DNA of 26,588 nucleotides, taken from an uncultured Bacilli bacterium (GTDB lineage: Bacteria; Bacillota_I; Bacilli_A; RF39; UBA660). Under the pieces are notes generated by a model, which worked only from the letters and a program-made list of their open reading frames with translations, was not told where the DNA came from and did no database searches. Position numbers and translations under genes: made by a program. Numbering within the stretch: position 1 is the stretch's first letter; each line of letters begins with the position of its first letter. The stretch covers positions 1 through 26,588 of the forward strand of contig CAKOKF010000005.1 of the NCBI GenBank assembly GCA_934090775.1, read 5' to 3'. Positions 1 to 7,882 of the stretch are shown here, piece by piece.

Positions 1-2
1 GC

Positions 3-947
3 ATGAAAAATACATTTAAATATACTCTCGATAACAAAAGATATCATACCCTTAATTATGAATATAAAAATAAATATGGAAAAAAGGTCTTTAAGGTTTC
101 TTTAAACGCGGGTTTTAGTTGTCCTAATAAAAAGGATGGCTATGGTTGCATTTTTTGCTCACCTTTAGGTAGTGGTGATTTTGCCGGCTTAGTCGAAGAT
201 GACTTAATAACTCAATTTGATATGGTTAAAAATGTAATGGAACATAAATGGCAAGACGCTTACTACATAGGTTACTTTCAAGCTAATACCAATACTTACG
301 CTCCAGTTGAAATACTAAAAGAAAAGTTTGAACCTATTTTAAAAATTCCTAACGTTATTGGCCTTTCTATTGCTACTCGTAGTGATTGTATATCTGATGA
401 ATGCTTAGAATACCTAATCGACTTAAATAAAAGAACTAATCTTACTATTGAATTAGGATTGCAATCTATGTATGATGAAACTCTAAAATTAATTCATCGT
501 GGTCATGATTTAAAAAACTTTGATGAATGTGTTAAAAAATTAGTCAAAAATAATATTAATGTTGTTGTTCATATTATTAACGGCCTTCCTGGTGAAACCA
601 AAGATATGATGATTAATACGGCCAAATATGTAAATTCTTTAAATGTAGCTGGCATTAAAATTCATATGCTTCATATTATAAAAAATACTAAGTTAGCTAC
701 TATGTATCAAGAAAAACCATTTCATATCTTAACTAAAGAAGAATACATCGATATTGTTATTTCGCAGTTAGAATATCTTCGTCCGGAAATGGTAATCCAT
801 AGACTTACGGGTGACCCTAAAAAGGAAGATTTAATTACACCCGAATGGGTTTTAAAAAAGTTTTGTGTTCTAAATGATATCGATAAAGAAATGGTCAAAA
901 GAGATACTTATCAAGGTATAAGATGTCTAAAGCCAAAAGAAGAATAA
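3..947 (+). CDS. Radical SAM protein, YtqA/YhcC family (TIGR01212)
   Basis: A 314-residue protein whose N-terminal NKRYHTLNY segment matches the conserved opening of the YtqA/YhcC radical-SAM family. The iron-sulfur cysteines are Cys40, Cys49 and Cys52. The CX8CX2C spacing, wider than the usual CX3CX2C, is typical of this family. TIM-barrel motifs follow (IGLSIATRSDC, ELGLQS, HIINGLPGET). The family is widespread, but its reaction is not firmly established; it is often annotated as a putative RNA- or cofactor-modifying enzyme. It is the only plus-strand gene. Only two bases precede the ATG, so promoter, ribosome binding site and upstream neighbours cannot be seen. The start is credible because the conserved N-terminal block begins about ten residues in, as in relatives. 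Full length. Confidence 0.93.
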   Translation: MKNTFKYTLDNKRYHTLNYEYKNKYGKKVFKVSLNAGFSCPNKKDGYGCIFCSPLGSGDFAGLVEDDLITQFDMVKNVMEHKWQDAYYIGYFQANTNTYAPVEILKEKFEPILKIPNVIGLSIATRSDCISDECLEYLIDLNKRTNLTIELGLQSMYDETLKLIHRGHDLKNFDECVKKLVKNNINVVVHIINGLPGETKDMMINTAKYVNSLNVAGIKIHMLHIIKNTKLATMYQEKPFHILTKEEYIDIVISQLEYLRPEMVIHRLTGDPKKEDLITPEWVLKKFCVLNDIDKEMVKRDTYQGIRCLKPKEE

Positions 948-971
948 GTCGTACCAATGCTTATTCTTTTT
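937..971 (+). terminator. Intrinsic terminator after the radical-SAM gene, probably bidirectional
   Basis: The arm AGAATAAG (941-948) pairs perfectly with CTTATTCT (960-967) around an 11-base loop. Additional A-T and G-T pairs extend the stem outward, and a T run follows. The stem contains the TAA stop codon (945-947). Read on the minus strand it is followed by a shorter T-rich tract, so it may also stop the convergent acyltransferase operon, whose last stop codon is about 100 bases away. Confidence 0.75.
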
Positions 972-1066
972 ATTATCAGCAATAATAATTTTCATAGAGT
1001 TTAATACTCTCTTTAACTAGAAAATTTGCGTACAAAATCTAAGCCTATTCTCTTTCTAAATAATAT

Positions 1067-1939
1067 TTAATTATTATCCCAACGATACCCAGCAATATCA
1101 TCAGCCGCAAAAGTATATTCTAACTTTTTATGATAAACATTTTCATACGCCTGTTTCTTCCACTCATAATCCTCATTTAACATATTAATACTATTTACTC
1201 TAGGACTAACATCTTTATCAGGATATAAAACTCCCAAAACATTTAACTCATAAATAGTCTTATTAAATTCTTCGTTATCGACGATATCCGTATCTATTAT
1301 CTTTGTAAAACAAGATATTACTGGCACATTGAGAATAGCAGCATACTGATAAGAACCTCTTTTTAACGGTCTTATCTTACGATAATTAAACCACATTTCT
1401 TCTTCTGGATAAATCAAAACAATATTACCAGCATTTAAAATTTTTCTTAAATTTTCTTTAAAAGTTCCTGCTAAATAAGTTGGACTTTTACTAACAGGGA
1501 TAACATTTAAATAATTCATTAAAAAACCTAAACTACCAGGCATAGCTAAATTTGTATCTTGAATAACTATATACAAATCTTTCTTTAAGACTTTTTCTAC
1601 TAATTTTCTAATAATAAAAGTATCTAAAGGATTAAAATGATTAGATGTAATAATTGCTCCCTTACTTAAATCTACATTTTTTAACTTTTCAGCTCCCTTA
1701 ACTTCGATATCCTTATCAAGCATTTTCATATACTTACTTACTGTCATGCCAGCAATTGCATGTTTAATACCATATCTTATTTTCTTACTTTTATTTTTAT
1801 AAAAAGTATCTAATAGCTTAGTTATTTCTTCATCACTTAAAGTTGCATCATTAACTTCTACTTTTTTATTAAGTTCATTATCTAAGACATTTTGTTCAAT
1901 ATTTTTAATTACATCTTTTTTCGAACCACCGATAATCAT
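1067..1939 (-). CDS. PlsC-like acyltransferase
   Basis: A 290-residue protein of the lysophospholipid/glycerolphosphate acyltransferase (LPLAT, PlsC-type) superfamily. The catalytic HX4D motif is NHFNPLD (His101, Asp106). The acceptor-binding block is represented by YPEEEMWF (about 177-184) followed by RPLKRGSYQYA, in place of the usual FPEGTRS. About 90 residues precede the HX4D motif, charged and without an obvious signal peptide. Members use acyl-CoA, acyl-phosphate or acyl-ACP donors to acylate a hydroxyl group, often 1-acylglycerol-3-phosphate. Its start overlaps the GT8 stop (TAATG), implying translational coupling, so the acceptor could be a lipid or a sugar made by that enzyme. The variant acceptor motif argues against assuming it is the housekeeping PlsC. 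It is the last gene of the cluster. Confidence 0.85.
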   Translation of the reverse strand: MIIGGSKKDVIKNIEQNVLDNELNKKVEVNDATLSDEEITKLLDTFYKNKSKKIRYGIKHAIAGMTVSKYMKMLDKDIEVKGAEKLKNVDLSKGAIITSNHFNPLDTFIIRKLVEKVLKKDLYIVIQDTNLAMPGSLGFLMNYLNVIPVSKSPTYLAGTFKENLRKILNAGNIVLIYPEEEMWFNYRKIRPLKRGSYQYAAILNVPVISCFTKIIDTDIVDNEEFNKTIYELNVLGVLYPDKDVSPRVNSINMLNEDYEWKKQAYENVYHKKLEYTFAADDIAGYRWDNN

Positions 1940-3693
1940 TATAATCTATCTTCCTTACCACTATCAAAGACTGTTTTAAAAGTAACTTCATCTTCAACTA
2001 TTTCTCGACATCTTTTTAACATTGCTTCTAAGCTCTTATTGTCTTTTTGTTTATCTTCATCCGTATAGTTTTCTTTAATTTCCTTTATTTTTTCATAATA
2101 AGCTGTTTTCTTAGCGTAATCCCAAAATTCATCTTCATATAAAACATTATCATAATGCCAAGGTTTCTTAAATAAATTAAAGTGAACAATACCCGGATTA
2201 TCACATCTTTTACCACCCTCAGTAGGCATAGTATCCCACTTACCATCTAAATACTTAATTTTACCTTTTAGTATCGCATTTATATAAGATTGATCAGGAT
2301 CAACATTACCAAAGTTATATTTATTAAATAAATATAAGAATTTATCGGCAAAACCTTTATCTCTTAAGGTTTTCATATCAAAAAGAATAACACCAGAATT
2401 TATATACTCACGGTAATCAACGCCAACACCATTGGTAAAATAATTAGTTATATCTTTAACAGCAAAACAAGAAGTATCAACACAACCTCCAATGTAATTG
2501 CCTTCTAAATCCGTATTGTATAATTTACTAATATCATCTAGAATTATAGTATCAGCATCAATATATAAAGCTTTATCATATTCCTTAAAACAATCAGGAA
2601 TAAAAATTCTAAAGAAAATAGCTAAACTAAAATAATCTTCTCTTAATCTTGTTCCTTTTTTATCCGTTATTGCCTTAAGTCTTTCATCCATATTATTAAA
2701 CATTATCTTGCTATAACTAGTTTCTAATTCTAAGATTTTAGCTTTATTTTCTTCACTTAAACCATTATTAACAATATGAATATGATAAAAATAGTCTTGA
2801 CTAGCATTATCAAGTAATGACTTTATTGCGACACTTACAAAAGGTGCAAAAGCATCATCGATTGTAAAAAATATTGGTATAATTTTATTATTCATTTGTA
2901 ACCACTCCTTATATTCATCAAGTAACCAATCAAATTCATGACAGTTTAATACATCATGCATTCTATCAATTTGCCAAGGCTTAACTTTTTGAGTTTTAAT
3001 CCTTGGAAAAAACTTAAATGTCGTCGTAAAATGTCTTAACACCGTATCACTTTGCATAGCTTTTTGTTCATTATATTTTCTATCAACAATAAGTTTATGT
3101 TTACACAAAATATTTAAAGCACTTTGATCAGGTAATAACATCTTTTTAGTTGCACACATTTCACGAGCTTTCTTTAAAACATCTTCTTTTTTTAATAAGT
3201 CTAAATTTAAAAGTAAAACTCCTGAATTTAAATAGTCTTTCTTAAAAAGATTTTTCTTATAAAAATGGCTACCATAATAATCTAGTACCCCCACTAACTC
3301 ATAATTAGCATTATTAATATCATAAAAATCTTTTAAGCTACGATAAGCTAAAACGTCCGTATCTAAATATAATATCTTGCTTGGTAAATCAACTAAATCA
3401 CTATAAAGTCTTAACATACAATAAGGCGTAAACATAGTATCTTTATTCGCCTTGCATTCATTTCCTTCATATATCTTCGTCATATCAATTAGTTTTACAA
3501 AGCTATCTTTATTAACTGTCTTTACTAAAGCATCTAAATATTCAATAAACTTTTCATCAATTTTCTTAAAGTTTAAATAATCCATTGACAAAACATAAAT
3601 ATTTAAAACTTCTTTTTCTACTTTTAAAATTGATTTTATTGATAAAAATAAACCATCTTTAATATTACTATCGCCACAATATAATAAATTCAT
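1939..3693 (-). CDS. Tandem two-domain GT8 family glycosyltransferase
   Basis: A 584-residue protein made of two consecutive GT8 domains. Domain one spans about 1-265, with metal-binding DTD at 111-113 (ILYLDTDVL), DYLNSGVLLLN near 153 and DQSALN near 189. Domain two spans about 270-530, with DAD at 379-381 (ALYIDADTII), EYINSGVILFD and DPDQSYINAIL, then the typical C-terminal HFNLFKKPWHY. Domain one has the weaker HFTTTFKFF at the equivalent place. GT8 enzymes are retaining transferases that use UDP-glucose, UDP-galactose or similar donors. No signal peptide or membrane helix is visible, so it probably acts at the inner face of the membrane. The Shine-Dalgarno AAGGAG lies within the last codons and stop of the phosphopantetheinyl transferase, two bases from this start. 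The acceptor is unknown. Confidence 0.9.
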   Translation of the reverse strand: MNLLYCGDSNIKDGLFLSIKSILKVEKEVLNIYVLSMDYLNFKKIDEKFIEYLDALVKTVNKDSFVKLIDMTKIYEGNECKANKDTMFTPYCMLRLYSDLVDLPSKILYLDTDVLAYRSLKDFYDINNANYELVGVLDYYGSHFYKKNLFKKDYLNSGVLLLNLDLLKKEDVLKKAREMCATKKMLLPDQSALNILCKHKLIVDRKYNEQKAMQSDTVLRHFTTTFKFFPRIKTQKVKPWQIDRMHDVLNCHEFDWLLDEYKEWLQMNNKIIPIFFTIDDAFAPFVSVAIKSLLDNASQDYFYHIHIVNNGLSEENKAKILELETSYSKIMFNNMDERLKAITDKKGTRLREDYFSLAIFFRIFIPDCFKEYDKALYIDADTIILDDISKLYNTDLEGNYIGGCVDTSCFAVKDITNYFTNGVGVDYREYINSGVILFDMKTLRDKGFADKFLYLFNKYNFGNVDPDQSYINAILKGKIKYLDGKWDTMPTEGGKRCDNPGIVHFNLFKKPWHYDNVLYEDEFWDYAKKTAYYEKIKEIKENYTDEDKQKDNKSLEAMLKRCREIVEDEVTFKTVFDSGKEDRL

Positions 3694-3695
3694 CC

Positions 3696-4142
3696 TTACT
3701 CCTTAATAATTCCTATTACATACTCTTTATAATTTTTTAGAATAAAACCACTTAGTTTAGTGGTATCTATTTCTCTAAAGCTCGTTATATCTAAACCTAA
3801 ACATTTTAAATAAGCTTCTTTTTTAACCCAAATAGTTGTAAAATCTAACTTTTTATTTAGGCTTTTTCTAATAATTTCTTGTTCATTCGTCGTAAAAAAA
3901 TATTTAACTACTTTTTCTTTAAAGGTTAATTTTTCAATATCTATTCCCACAGGTCTATCACTAGCAATCGCCACAGTCACATTATCTTTATTACTTATAT
4001 TAAAATAAACTTTTTCATCTTTAAAATAAGGTTTACCATTCTTACTTTTTAAAATTTCATAATTAGTTAAGCCGTAATCAAGAGCTATGTTACTTATGAC
4101 TTCCCTACTACTTTTATTTTCTTCTATATATAATTTATCCAT
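3696..4142 (-). CDS. 4'-phosphopantetheinyl transferase, short Sfp-type
   Basis: A 148-residue member of the Sfp/ACPS superfamily, which transfers phosphopantetheine from CoA to the serine of carrier proteins. The signature PVGIDIE (Asp68, Glu70) binds magnesium, and WVKKEAYLK (105-113) supplies Glu109 and Lys113. KPYFKDEKVYFNIS corresponds to the GKPYF...FNISHS block, but the usual His after Ser is Asn51 here. Sfp is about 224 residues; this protein lacks most of the N-terminal part and is closer to a minimal single-repeat form. It lies between the acyl carrier protein and the GT8 gene, so its likely partner is that carrier. There is no strong ribosome binding site. A promoter lies just upstream, so the mRNA may be almost leaderless. 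No alternative in-frame Met exists in the first 100 residues. Confidence 0.88.
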   Translation of the reverse strand: MDKLYIEENKSSREVISNIALDYGLTNYEILKSKNGKPYFKDEKVYFNISNKDNVTVAIASDRPVGIDIEKLTFKEKVVKYFFTTNEQEIIRKSLNKKLDFTTIWVKKEAYLKCLGLDITSFREIDTTKLSGFILKNYKEYVIGIIKE

Positions 4143-4150
4143 ATTTTCTT

Positions 4151-4179
4151 TTTATACTTCTTGATGTTATCTTTGACAA
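4151..4179 (-). promoter_or_regulatory. Predicted promoter of the phosphopantetheinyl transferase gene
   Basis: TTGTCA (4174-4179) and TATAAA (4151-4156) are separated by exactly 17 bases. The expected start of transcription is around 4144, only about two bases before the ATG at 4142, so this would give a nearly leaderless mRNA. Prediction from consensus only. Confidence 0.5.
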
Positions 4180-4231
4180 TATATTTTTTCAAGTTCACTG
4201 TTTAATATTTAAAAATTGAATTATATAGTAT

Positions 4232-4468
4232 CTATTTATTCAAATAATCCACAATATCATTAACTGTTTGTAAAGTCTTAATGTCCTTATCAGGGATAGT
4301 TAAATGATATCGATCTTCACATTCGCTAATCAAAGTAACAATATCTAAAGATTCTAACTCTAAATCTGTTGTTAAATTAGATTTACCACTAATCTTTTCT
4401 TCTGGTATTTCACAAACCTCACTAATTAATTTAATTACTTCTCCAACCATTATTTTTTTATCTTCCAT
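4232..4468 (-). CDS. Acyl carrier protein
   Basis: A 78-residue acidic helical carrier protein. The phosphopantetheine site is Ser40 in LELESLDIVTL, where Glu replaces the usual Asp of the DSL motif. The recognition helix and the end (IPDKDIKTLQTVNDIVDYL) match typical type II ACPs. It accepts an acyl group as a thioester after phosphopantetheinylation. The start is three bases after the ligase stop, and its Shine-Dalgarno GGAGGAA is formed by the last codons of that ligase, so the two are translationally coupled. Its location between an acyl-activating enzyme and a phosphopantetheinyl transferase suggests a dedicated carrier, although it could also be the only ACP of a genome with reduced fatty-acid synthesis. 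Confidence 0.93.
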   Translation of the reverse strand: MEDKKIMVGEVIKLISEVCEIPEEKISGKSNLTTDLELESLDIVTLISECEDRYHLTIPDKDIKTLQTVNDIVDYLNK

Positions 4469-4471
4469 TTT

Positions 4472-6028
4472 TTATTCCTCCATTATTTTATTTCTTAAAA
4501 TTTTATGATTATTATTTTTCTTAAATTCCGTAGTTCTTAAAATACATTTACTTATTTGATGATTCTTAGGAACCGTTTTATTATATTTATAAATCAAATT
4601 ATTAAAATAAGTAATATTTCCTAAGTAATCTTCACTAGGATAAATATAGGCTACTAACTGATTATTTAAAGAACTAACTATAACTTCCATAATGCCTTTA
4701 TCTTTCATTAGTTTTTCTTCTATCATCTCTGGTAATATATTTTCGCCATTTGATAAGATAATTAAATTTTTCTTCCGACCAGTTATAAATAGAAAGCCAT
4801 CTTTGTCGACATAACCTAAATCACCAGTCTTAAACCAGCCATCATTTAAAACCTCTTTAGTCGCTTTGGTATCATTATAATAACCTAGCATAACATTTTT
4901 TCCTTTGACGCATATTTCTTCATCAATTATTTTGACTTCAATATTACGACCAATCAAACCAACGGAACCGTCTTTACCATATAAGTTACGATTAACTGCG
5001 ACAACGGGACTGCACTCAGTAATACCATAACCATTTAAAATTTCGATACCAATACTGCGAAACCATTTAACATATTTAACATCTAAGTAAGCGCCACCAC
5101 AAATGAAATATTCTAAATTACCGCCAAATTGATCATAAAGCGATTTAAATAATTTTTTACGAATATCAATCCCAATTTTCAAAAGACTATTAGATAATTT
5201 TATACCTAGTTTTAATTTTTTATCTTGTTTCGTCTTTCTTGCCGTTGCCCATATCGTCTTATAAAAAGTTTCAATAAAAACCGGCACGACAAACATGGTA
5301 TTTGGTTTAGCTAAAACCATTTCTTTTTGTAAATTTTTTAAACTACTATTTATAAAGATAGGAACGTGATAATAAAATGGTTTTAAAATTCCGGTAATAA
5401 GTCCAAACGAATGATGAAAAGGTAATACCGCATACACCCCACCATTTGGTTTAAAAAGATTAGCTAATGACCAAATATCAAAACAAATATTTTCTTCACT
5501 TAAGCATACAGCTTTATTAAATCCCGTCGTCCCTGAAGTAAAGAAAATAACACTAGCATCTTTCGGATTAGTAAATCTAATAAAATCTTTAGGGCTTTGA
5601 TAATTTTCAACATCTTCAATCGGATACATCTTACTAACAATACCACACAAATTATCACAATAATTTTTTGAATAAAAGCAAGTATTAGTATTTATATTTT
5701 TTAACATTTTCTTAATATCATTAGCATCTAAATCCTTATCAATAATGACTACACAATTACCACTGATAACTATACTCATAAATAAAACTAAAAAGTTATA
5801 TGAATTTTCCCCAATTAAACCAATATGTTTATTATTATAAAGATTAGCTATATAATTACTAGTAAGTCTAACATCTTCAAAAAAATCTTGATAAGTTTTA
5901 GTTACTCTAACTTTACTTTTATCTAAGAATTCAAAAGCTATATCTAAAGGTTTTTTAATACTTAAATTCATTAAGTCTTTAAAACTATTTATTTTTGGAT
6001 TATTATAATAGGCATAATTTTTCTTCAT
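4472..6028 (-). CDS. AMP-forming acyl-CoA/acyl-ACP synthetase (ANL superfamily)
   Basis: A 518-residue adenylate-forming enzyme. Motifs in order: phosphate loop TSGTTGFNK (164-172), LPFHHSFG (202-209), YGITECSP (334-341), GWFKTGDLGY (397-406), GRKKNLI (417-423) and a C-terminal KILR with the probable adenylation lysine Lys509. In that last motif His precedes Lys where Gly is usual. It would convert a carboxylic acid and ATP to an acyl-adenylate and pass it to a pantetheine thiol. The downstream coupled ACP makes acyl-ACP the likely product rather than acyl-CoA. The overall form is that of long-chain fatty-acid ligases, but chain length cannot be read from the sequence. The ribosome binding site AGGAAGTGAT is close to the full consensus and supports this ATG. 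Confidence 0.9.
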   Translation of the reverse strand: MKKNYAYYNNPKINSFKDLMNLSIKKPLDIAFEFLDKSKVRVTKTYQDFFEDVRLTSNYIANLYNNKHIGLIGENSYNFLVLFMSIVISGNCVVIIDKDLDANDIKKMLKNINTNTCFYSKNYCDNLCGIVSKMYPIEDVENYQSPKDFIRFTNPKDASVIFFTSGTTGFNKAVCLSEENICFDIWSLANLFKPNGGVYAVLPFHHSFGLITGILKPFYYHVPIFINSSLKNLQKEMVLAKPNTMFVVPVFIETFYKTIWATARKTKQDKKLKLGIKLSNSLLKIGIDIRKKLFKSLYDQFGGNLEYFICGGAYLDVKYVKWFRSIGIEILNGYGITECSPVVAVNRNLYGKDGSVGLIGRNIEVKIIDEEICVKGKNVMLGYYNDTKATKEVLNDGWFKTGDLGYVDKDGFLFITGRKKNLIILSNGENILPEMIEEKLMKDKGIMEVIVSSLNNQLVAYIYPSEDYLGNITYFNNLIYKYNKTVPKNHQISKCILRTTEFKKNNNHKILRNKIMEE

Positions 6029-6058
6029 AACTAATCACTTCCTATACACAACATTTTC

Positions 6059-6064
6059 ATTATA
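6059..6064 (-). promoter_or_regulatory. Possible -10 element of the acyl-ligase cluster
   Basis: A perfect TATAAT lies about 30 bases upstream of the ligase start, in the 63-base gap after the histidine kinase. No good -35 hexamer sits at the right distance (ATATTC at 17 bases, TTCATA at 20), so it may be weak or need an activator. No convincing terminator separates it from the kinase gene, so readthrough is also possible. Confidence 0.4.
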
Positions 6065-6091
6065 CAATTTAAAAATGAACTGAATATGAAA

Positions 6092-7147
6092 TTATTTTAA
6101 TGGTAATTTAACGATAACTTCCGTTCCTTTACCAACTTTACTTTTTATTTCAATATTTCCTTTATGGAGTTCAATTATTCTTTTAACTAAAGAAAGACCA
6201 AGACCGTTACCTTCTTCGGAATGCGATTTATCAGCTTTATAAAATTTTTCAAAGACAAAAGGTAAATCATCATCTTCAATTCCAATTCCTTCATCTTTAA
6301 TCCTAACTTCATAATAGTTATCAATCAACTTGCTAGTTATTTTTAAGGTCTTATTAGGTTCACTAAATTTTATGGCATTATCCAGTAAATTTATCCACAC
6401 CTGCTCTAAACTATCTTCATTTAAATTTAACTTATAATCTAAAATATCTAGATCTAACTCTAAATTTTTAGCTTCTATTTTTTGCATTTCTAAAAGAATA
6501 GCTTGTCTTATTTGTTCCCCAACATCATACTTTGTTTTATCGGTTAAGATTTCTTGTTTTTCCACTTTGGATAAATATAAAATGCTATTTGATAAATTAG
6601 AAAGTCTAGTAGCTTCTTTTATGATTATATCTAAATACTTATCTTGTTCCGCTTTGGATAAATCATTATTTTTTAGTTCTTCGGCATAATTCTTAATGGA
6701 ACTAATAGGAGTTTTAAATTCATGTGAAAAGTTGTTAATAAAATCGTTTCTTAAAATTTTTACGCCGTCTAATTCTTTAGCCATTTGATTAAAATCATTA
6801 GCTAAACGACCTAAAAACTTCGCATTATTTTCTTTTATCCGAACTGAAAAATCACCTTCGCTAATTTTCTTCGTAGAATTAGATATTTCCTTTATCCCTT
6901 TTAGGATAGGACGACCAATTAAGATAGAAGAAATTATCCCAATTAAAATAATAGCCACAAACACTAAAATCCAAAATTGTGATTGATGAAAATCTATCAT
7001 ATAATCCCAACCTAAAATCTTATTTCCTAAAAATATCAAAAAACTTAAAGCAATTATAATCGCCGCAAAAGTTAAAAAAGCCAAAGCGGTAAAATAAAGG
7101 GTCAACTTTTGATTAGTTTTTATCTCTTTATCACTAATTTTTTTCAT
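6092..7147 (-). CDS. Sensor histidine kinase, intramembrane-sensing type
   Basis: A 351-residue membrane kinase. Helices at about 17-40 and 57-78 flank a very short external segment of about 16 residues, so a sizeable extracellular sensor domain is absent. A HAMP linker follows (about 80-130), then the phosphoacceptor box NNFSHEFKTPIS with His142, the N box NLLDNAIKF, DEGIGIED, FEKFYKAD and GNGLGLSLVKRI of the ATP-binding domain. It autophosphorylates and passes phosphate to the regulator encoded upstream, whose 3' end overlaps its start by 14 bases. The Shine-Dalgarno AAGGTGG lies inside that overlap. Kinases with such short loops usually sense signals in the membrane, for instance cell-envelope stress, or respond through a partner protein; the actual signal is not deducible. 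Confidence 0.93.
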   Translation of the reverse strand: MKKISDKEIKTNQKLTLYFTALAFLTFAAIIIALSFLIFLGNKILGWDYMIDFHQSQFWILVFVAIILIGIISSILIGRPILKGIKEISNSTKKISEGDFSVRIKENNAKFLGRLANDFNQMAKELDGVKILRNDFINNFSHEFKTPISSIKNYAEELKNNDLSKAEQDKYLDIIIKEATRLSNLSNSILYLSKVEKQEILTDKTKYDVGEQIRQAILLEMQKIEAKNLELDLDILDYKLNLNEDSLEQVWINLLDNAIKFSEPNKTLKITSKLIDNYYEVRIKDEGIGIEDDDLPFVFEKFYKADKSHSEEGNGLGLSLVKRIIELHKGNIEIKSKVGKGTEVIVKLPLK

Positions 7148-7814
7148 TTTTAACCACCTTATATCCTAAACCTCTTACTGACTTAATCTCAAACTCGGGA
7201 TAATATTCAAATTTTCTTCTTAACCTATTAATATGAGCATCAATAGTTCGATCATCGCTATTAGACTCATAACCCCATATTTCATCCATCAACTGATTTC
7301 TTGTAAATATTTTATTTGGATTAGATAATAATTTATAAAGTAGTGCAAATTCTTTTTGGGTTAATTCCGTAACTTCTTCCTCTCTAGTTACAGTCATCGC
7401 ATCACAATCAATAATAACTTTCCCAATAACTATTTTTTTCTCAGCTAAAATCTTACTTCTTCTTAACAAAGCTTTCACTCTTAATAAAAGTTCTTCCATT
7501 TCAAAAGGTTTCGTCATATAATCATCAACCCCTGTTTGAAAAGCAATTCTTTTATCTTCCATCAAACTTTTAGCAGTCGTCATTATAATAGGTAAGTTTT
7601 CCTTCTCACTCCGAACTTTTTTTGTAAAGCCATAACCATCTAATTTAGGCAACATTAAATCTAAAATAATTAAATCAACATGATTATTTTCTAAAACTTC
7701 CAAGCCTGATCCACCATCGAATGCTGTAAAAACATTATAGCCTTCACGCTCTAAATTCTTTTTCATAATATTAAGTAAATTAATATCATCTTCTACAATT
7801 AATATATTTACCAT
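7134..7814 (-). CDS. OmpR/PhoB family response regulator
   Basis: A 226-residue regulator: receiver domain (about 1-115) with acidic pocket Glu8-Asp9-Asp10, phosphoacceptor Asp52 (LIILDLMLP), Thr80 (IIMTTAKS) and Lys102 (TKPFE), then a winged-helix DNA-binding domain ending in SVRGLGYKV. Phosphorylated by the adjacent kinase, it would bind direct repeats in target promoters. The ATG at 7814 is preferred over the one at 7826 because GGTGAT is correctly placed four bases before it, while the earlier ATG has no ribosome binding site and lies at the predicted transcription start. The 3' end overlaps the kinase gene by 14 bases. Confidence 0.93.
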   Translation of the reverse strand: MVNILIVEDDINLLNIMKKNLEREGYNVFTAFDGGSGLEVLENNHVDLIILDLMLPKLDGYGFTKKVRSEKENLPIIMTTAKSLMEDKRIAFQTGVDDYMTKPFEMEELLLRVKALLRRSKILAEKKIVIGKVIIDCDAMTVTREEEVTELTQKEFALLYKLLSNPNKIFTRNQLMDEIWGYESNSDDRTIDAHINRLRRKFEYYPEFEIKSVRGLGYKVVKNEKN

Positions 7815-7836
7815 AGTTATCACCATTTATATGTCT

Positions 7837-7845
7837 ATTTTACCA
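7837..7845 (-). promoter_or_regulatory. Predicted extended -10 promoter of the two-component operon
   Basis: TGGTAAAAT forms an extended -10 element just downstream of the terminator of the preceding gene. No clear -35 hexamer is seen, which is common for extended -10 promoters. It would place transcription start near 7829. Confidence 0.45.
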
Positions 7846-7853
7846 TAAGTACG

Positions 7854-7882
7854 AAAAAAAGCACTTAATTCTTTTTAAGTAC
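7854..7882 (-). terminator. Intrinsic terminator after the Cys-Ser-rich unknown gene
   Basis: GTACTTAA (7882-7875) pairs with TTAAGTGC (7868-7861), eight base pairs with one G-U, around a six-base loop. Seven T follow on the minus strand. The stem includes the TAA stop codon of the gene. Confidence 0.85.

Noticed and set aside
972..1066. Possible small RNA or gene in the gap between convergent genes
   Set aside because: No open frame with a ribosome binding site, and only a five-pair hairpin (AGAGT/ACTCT at 996-1010).
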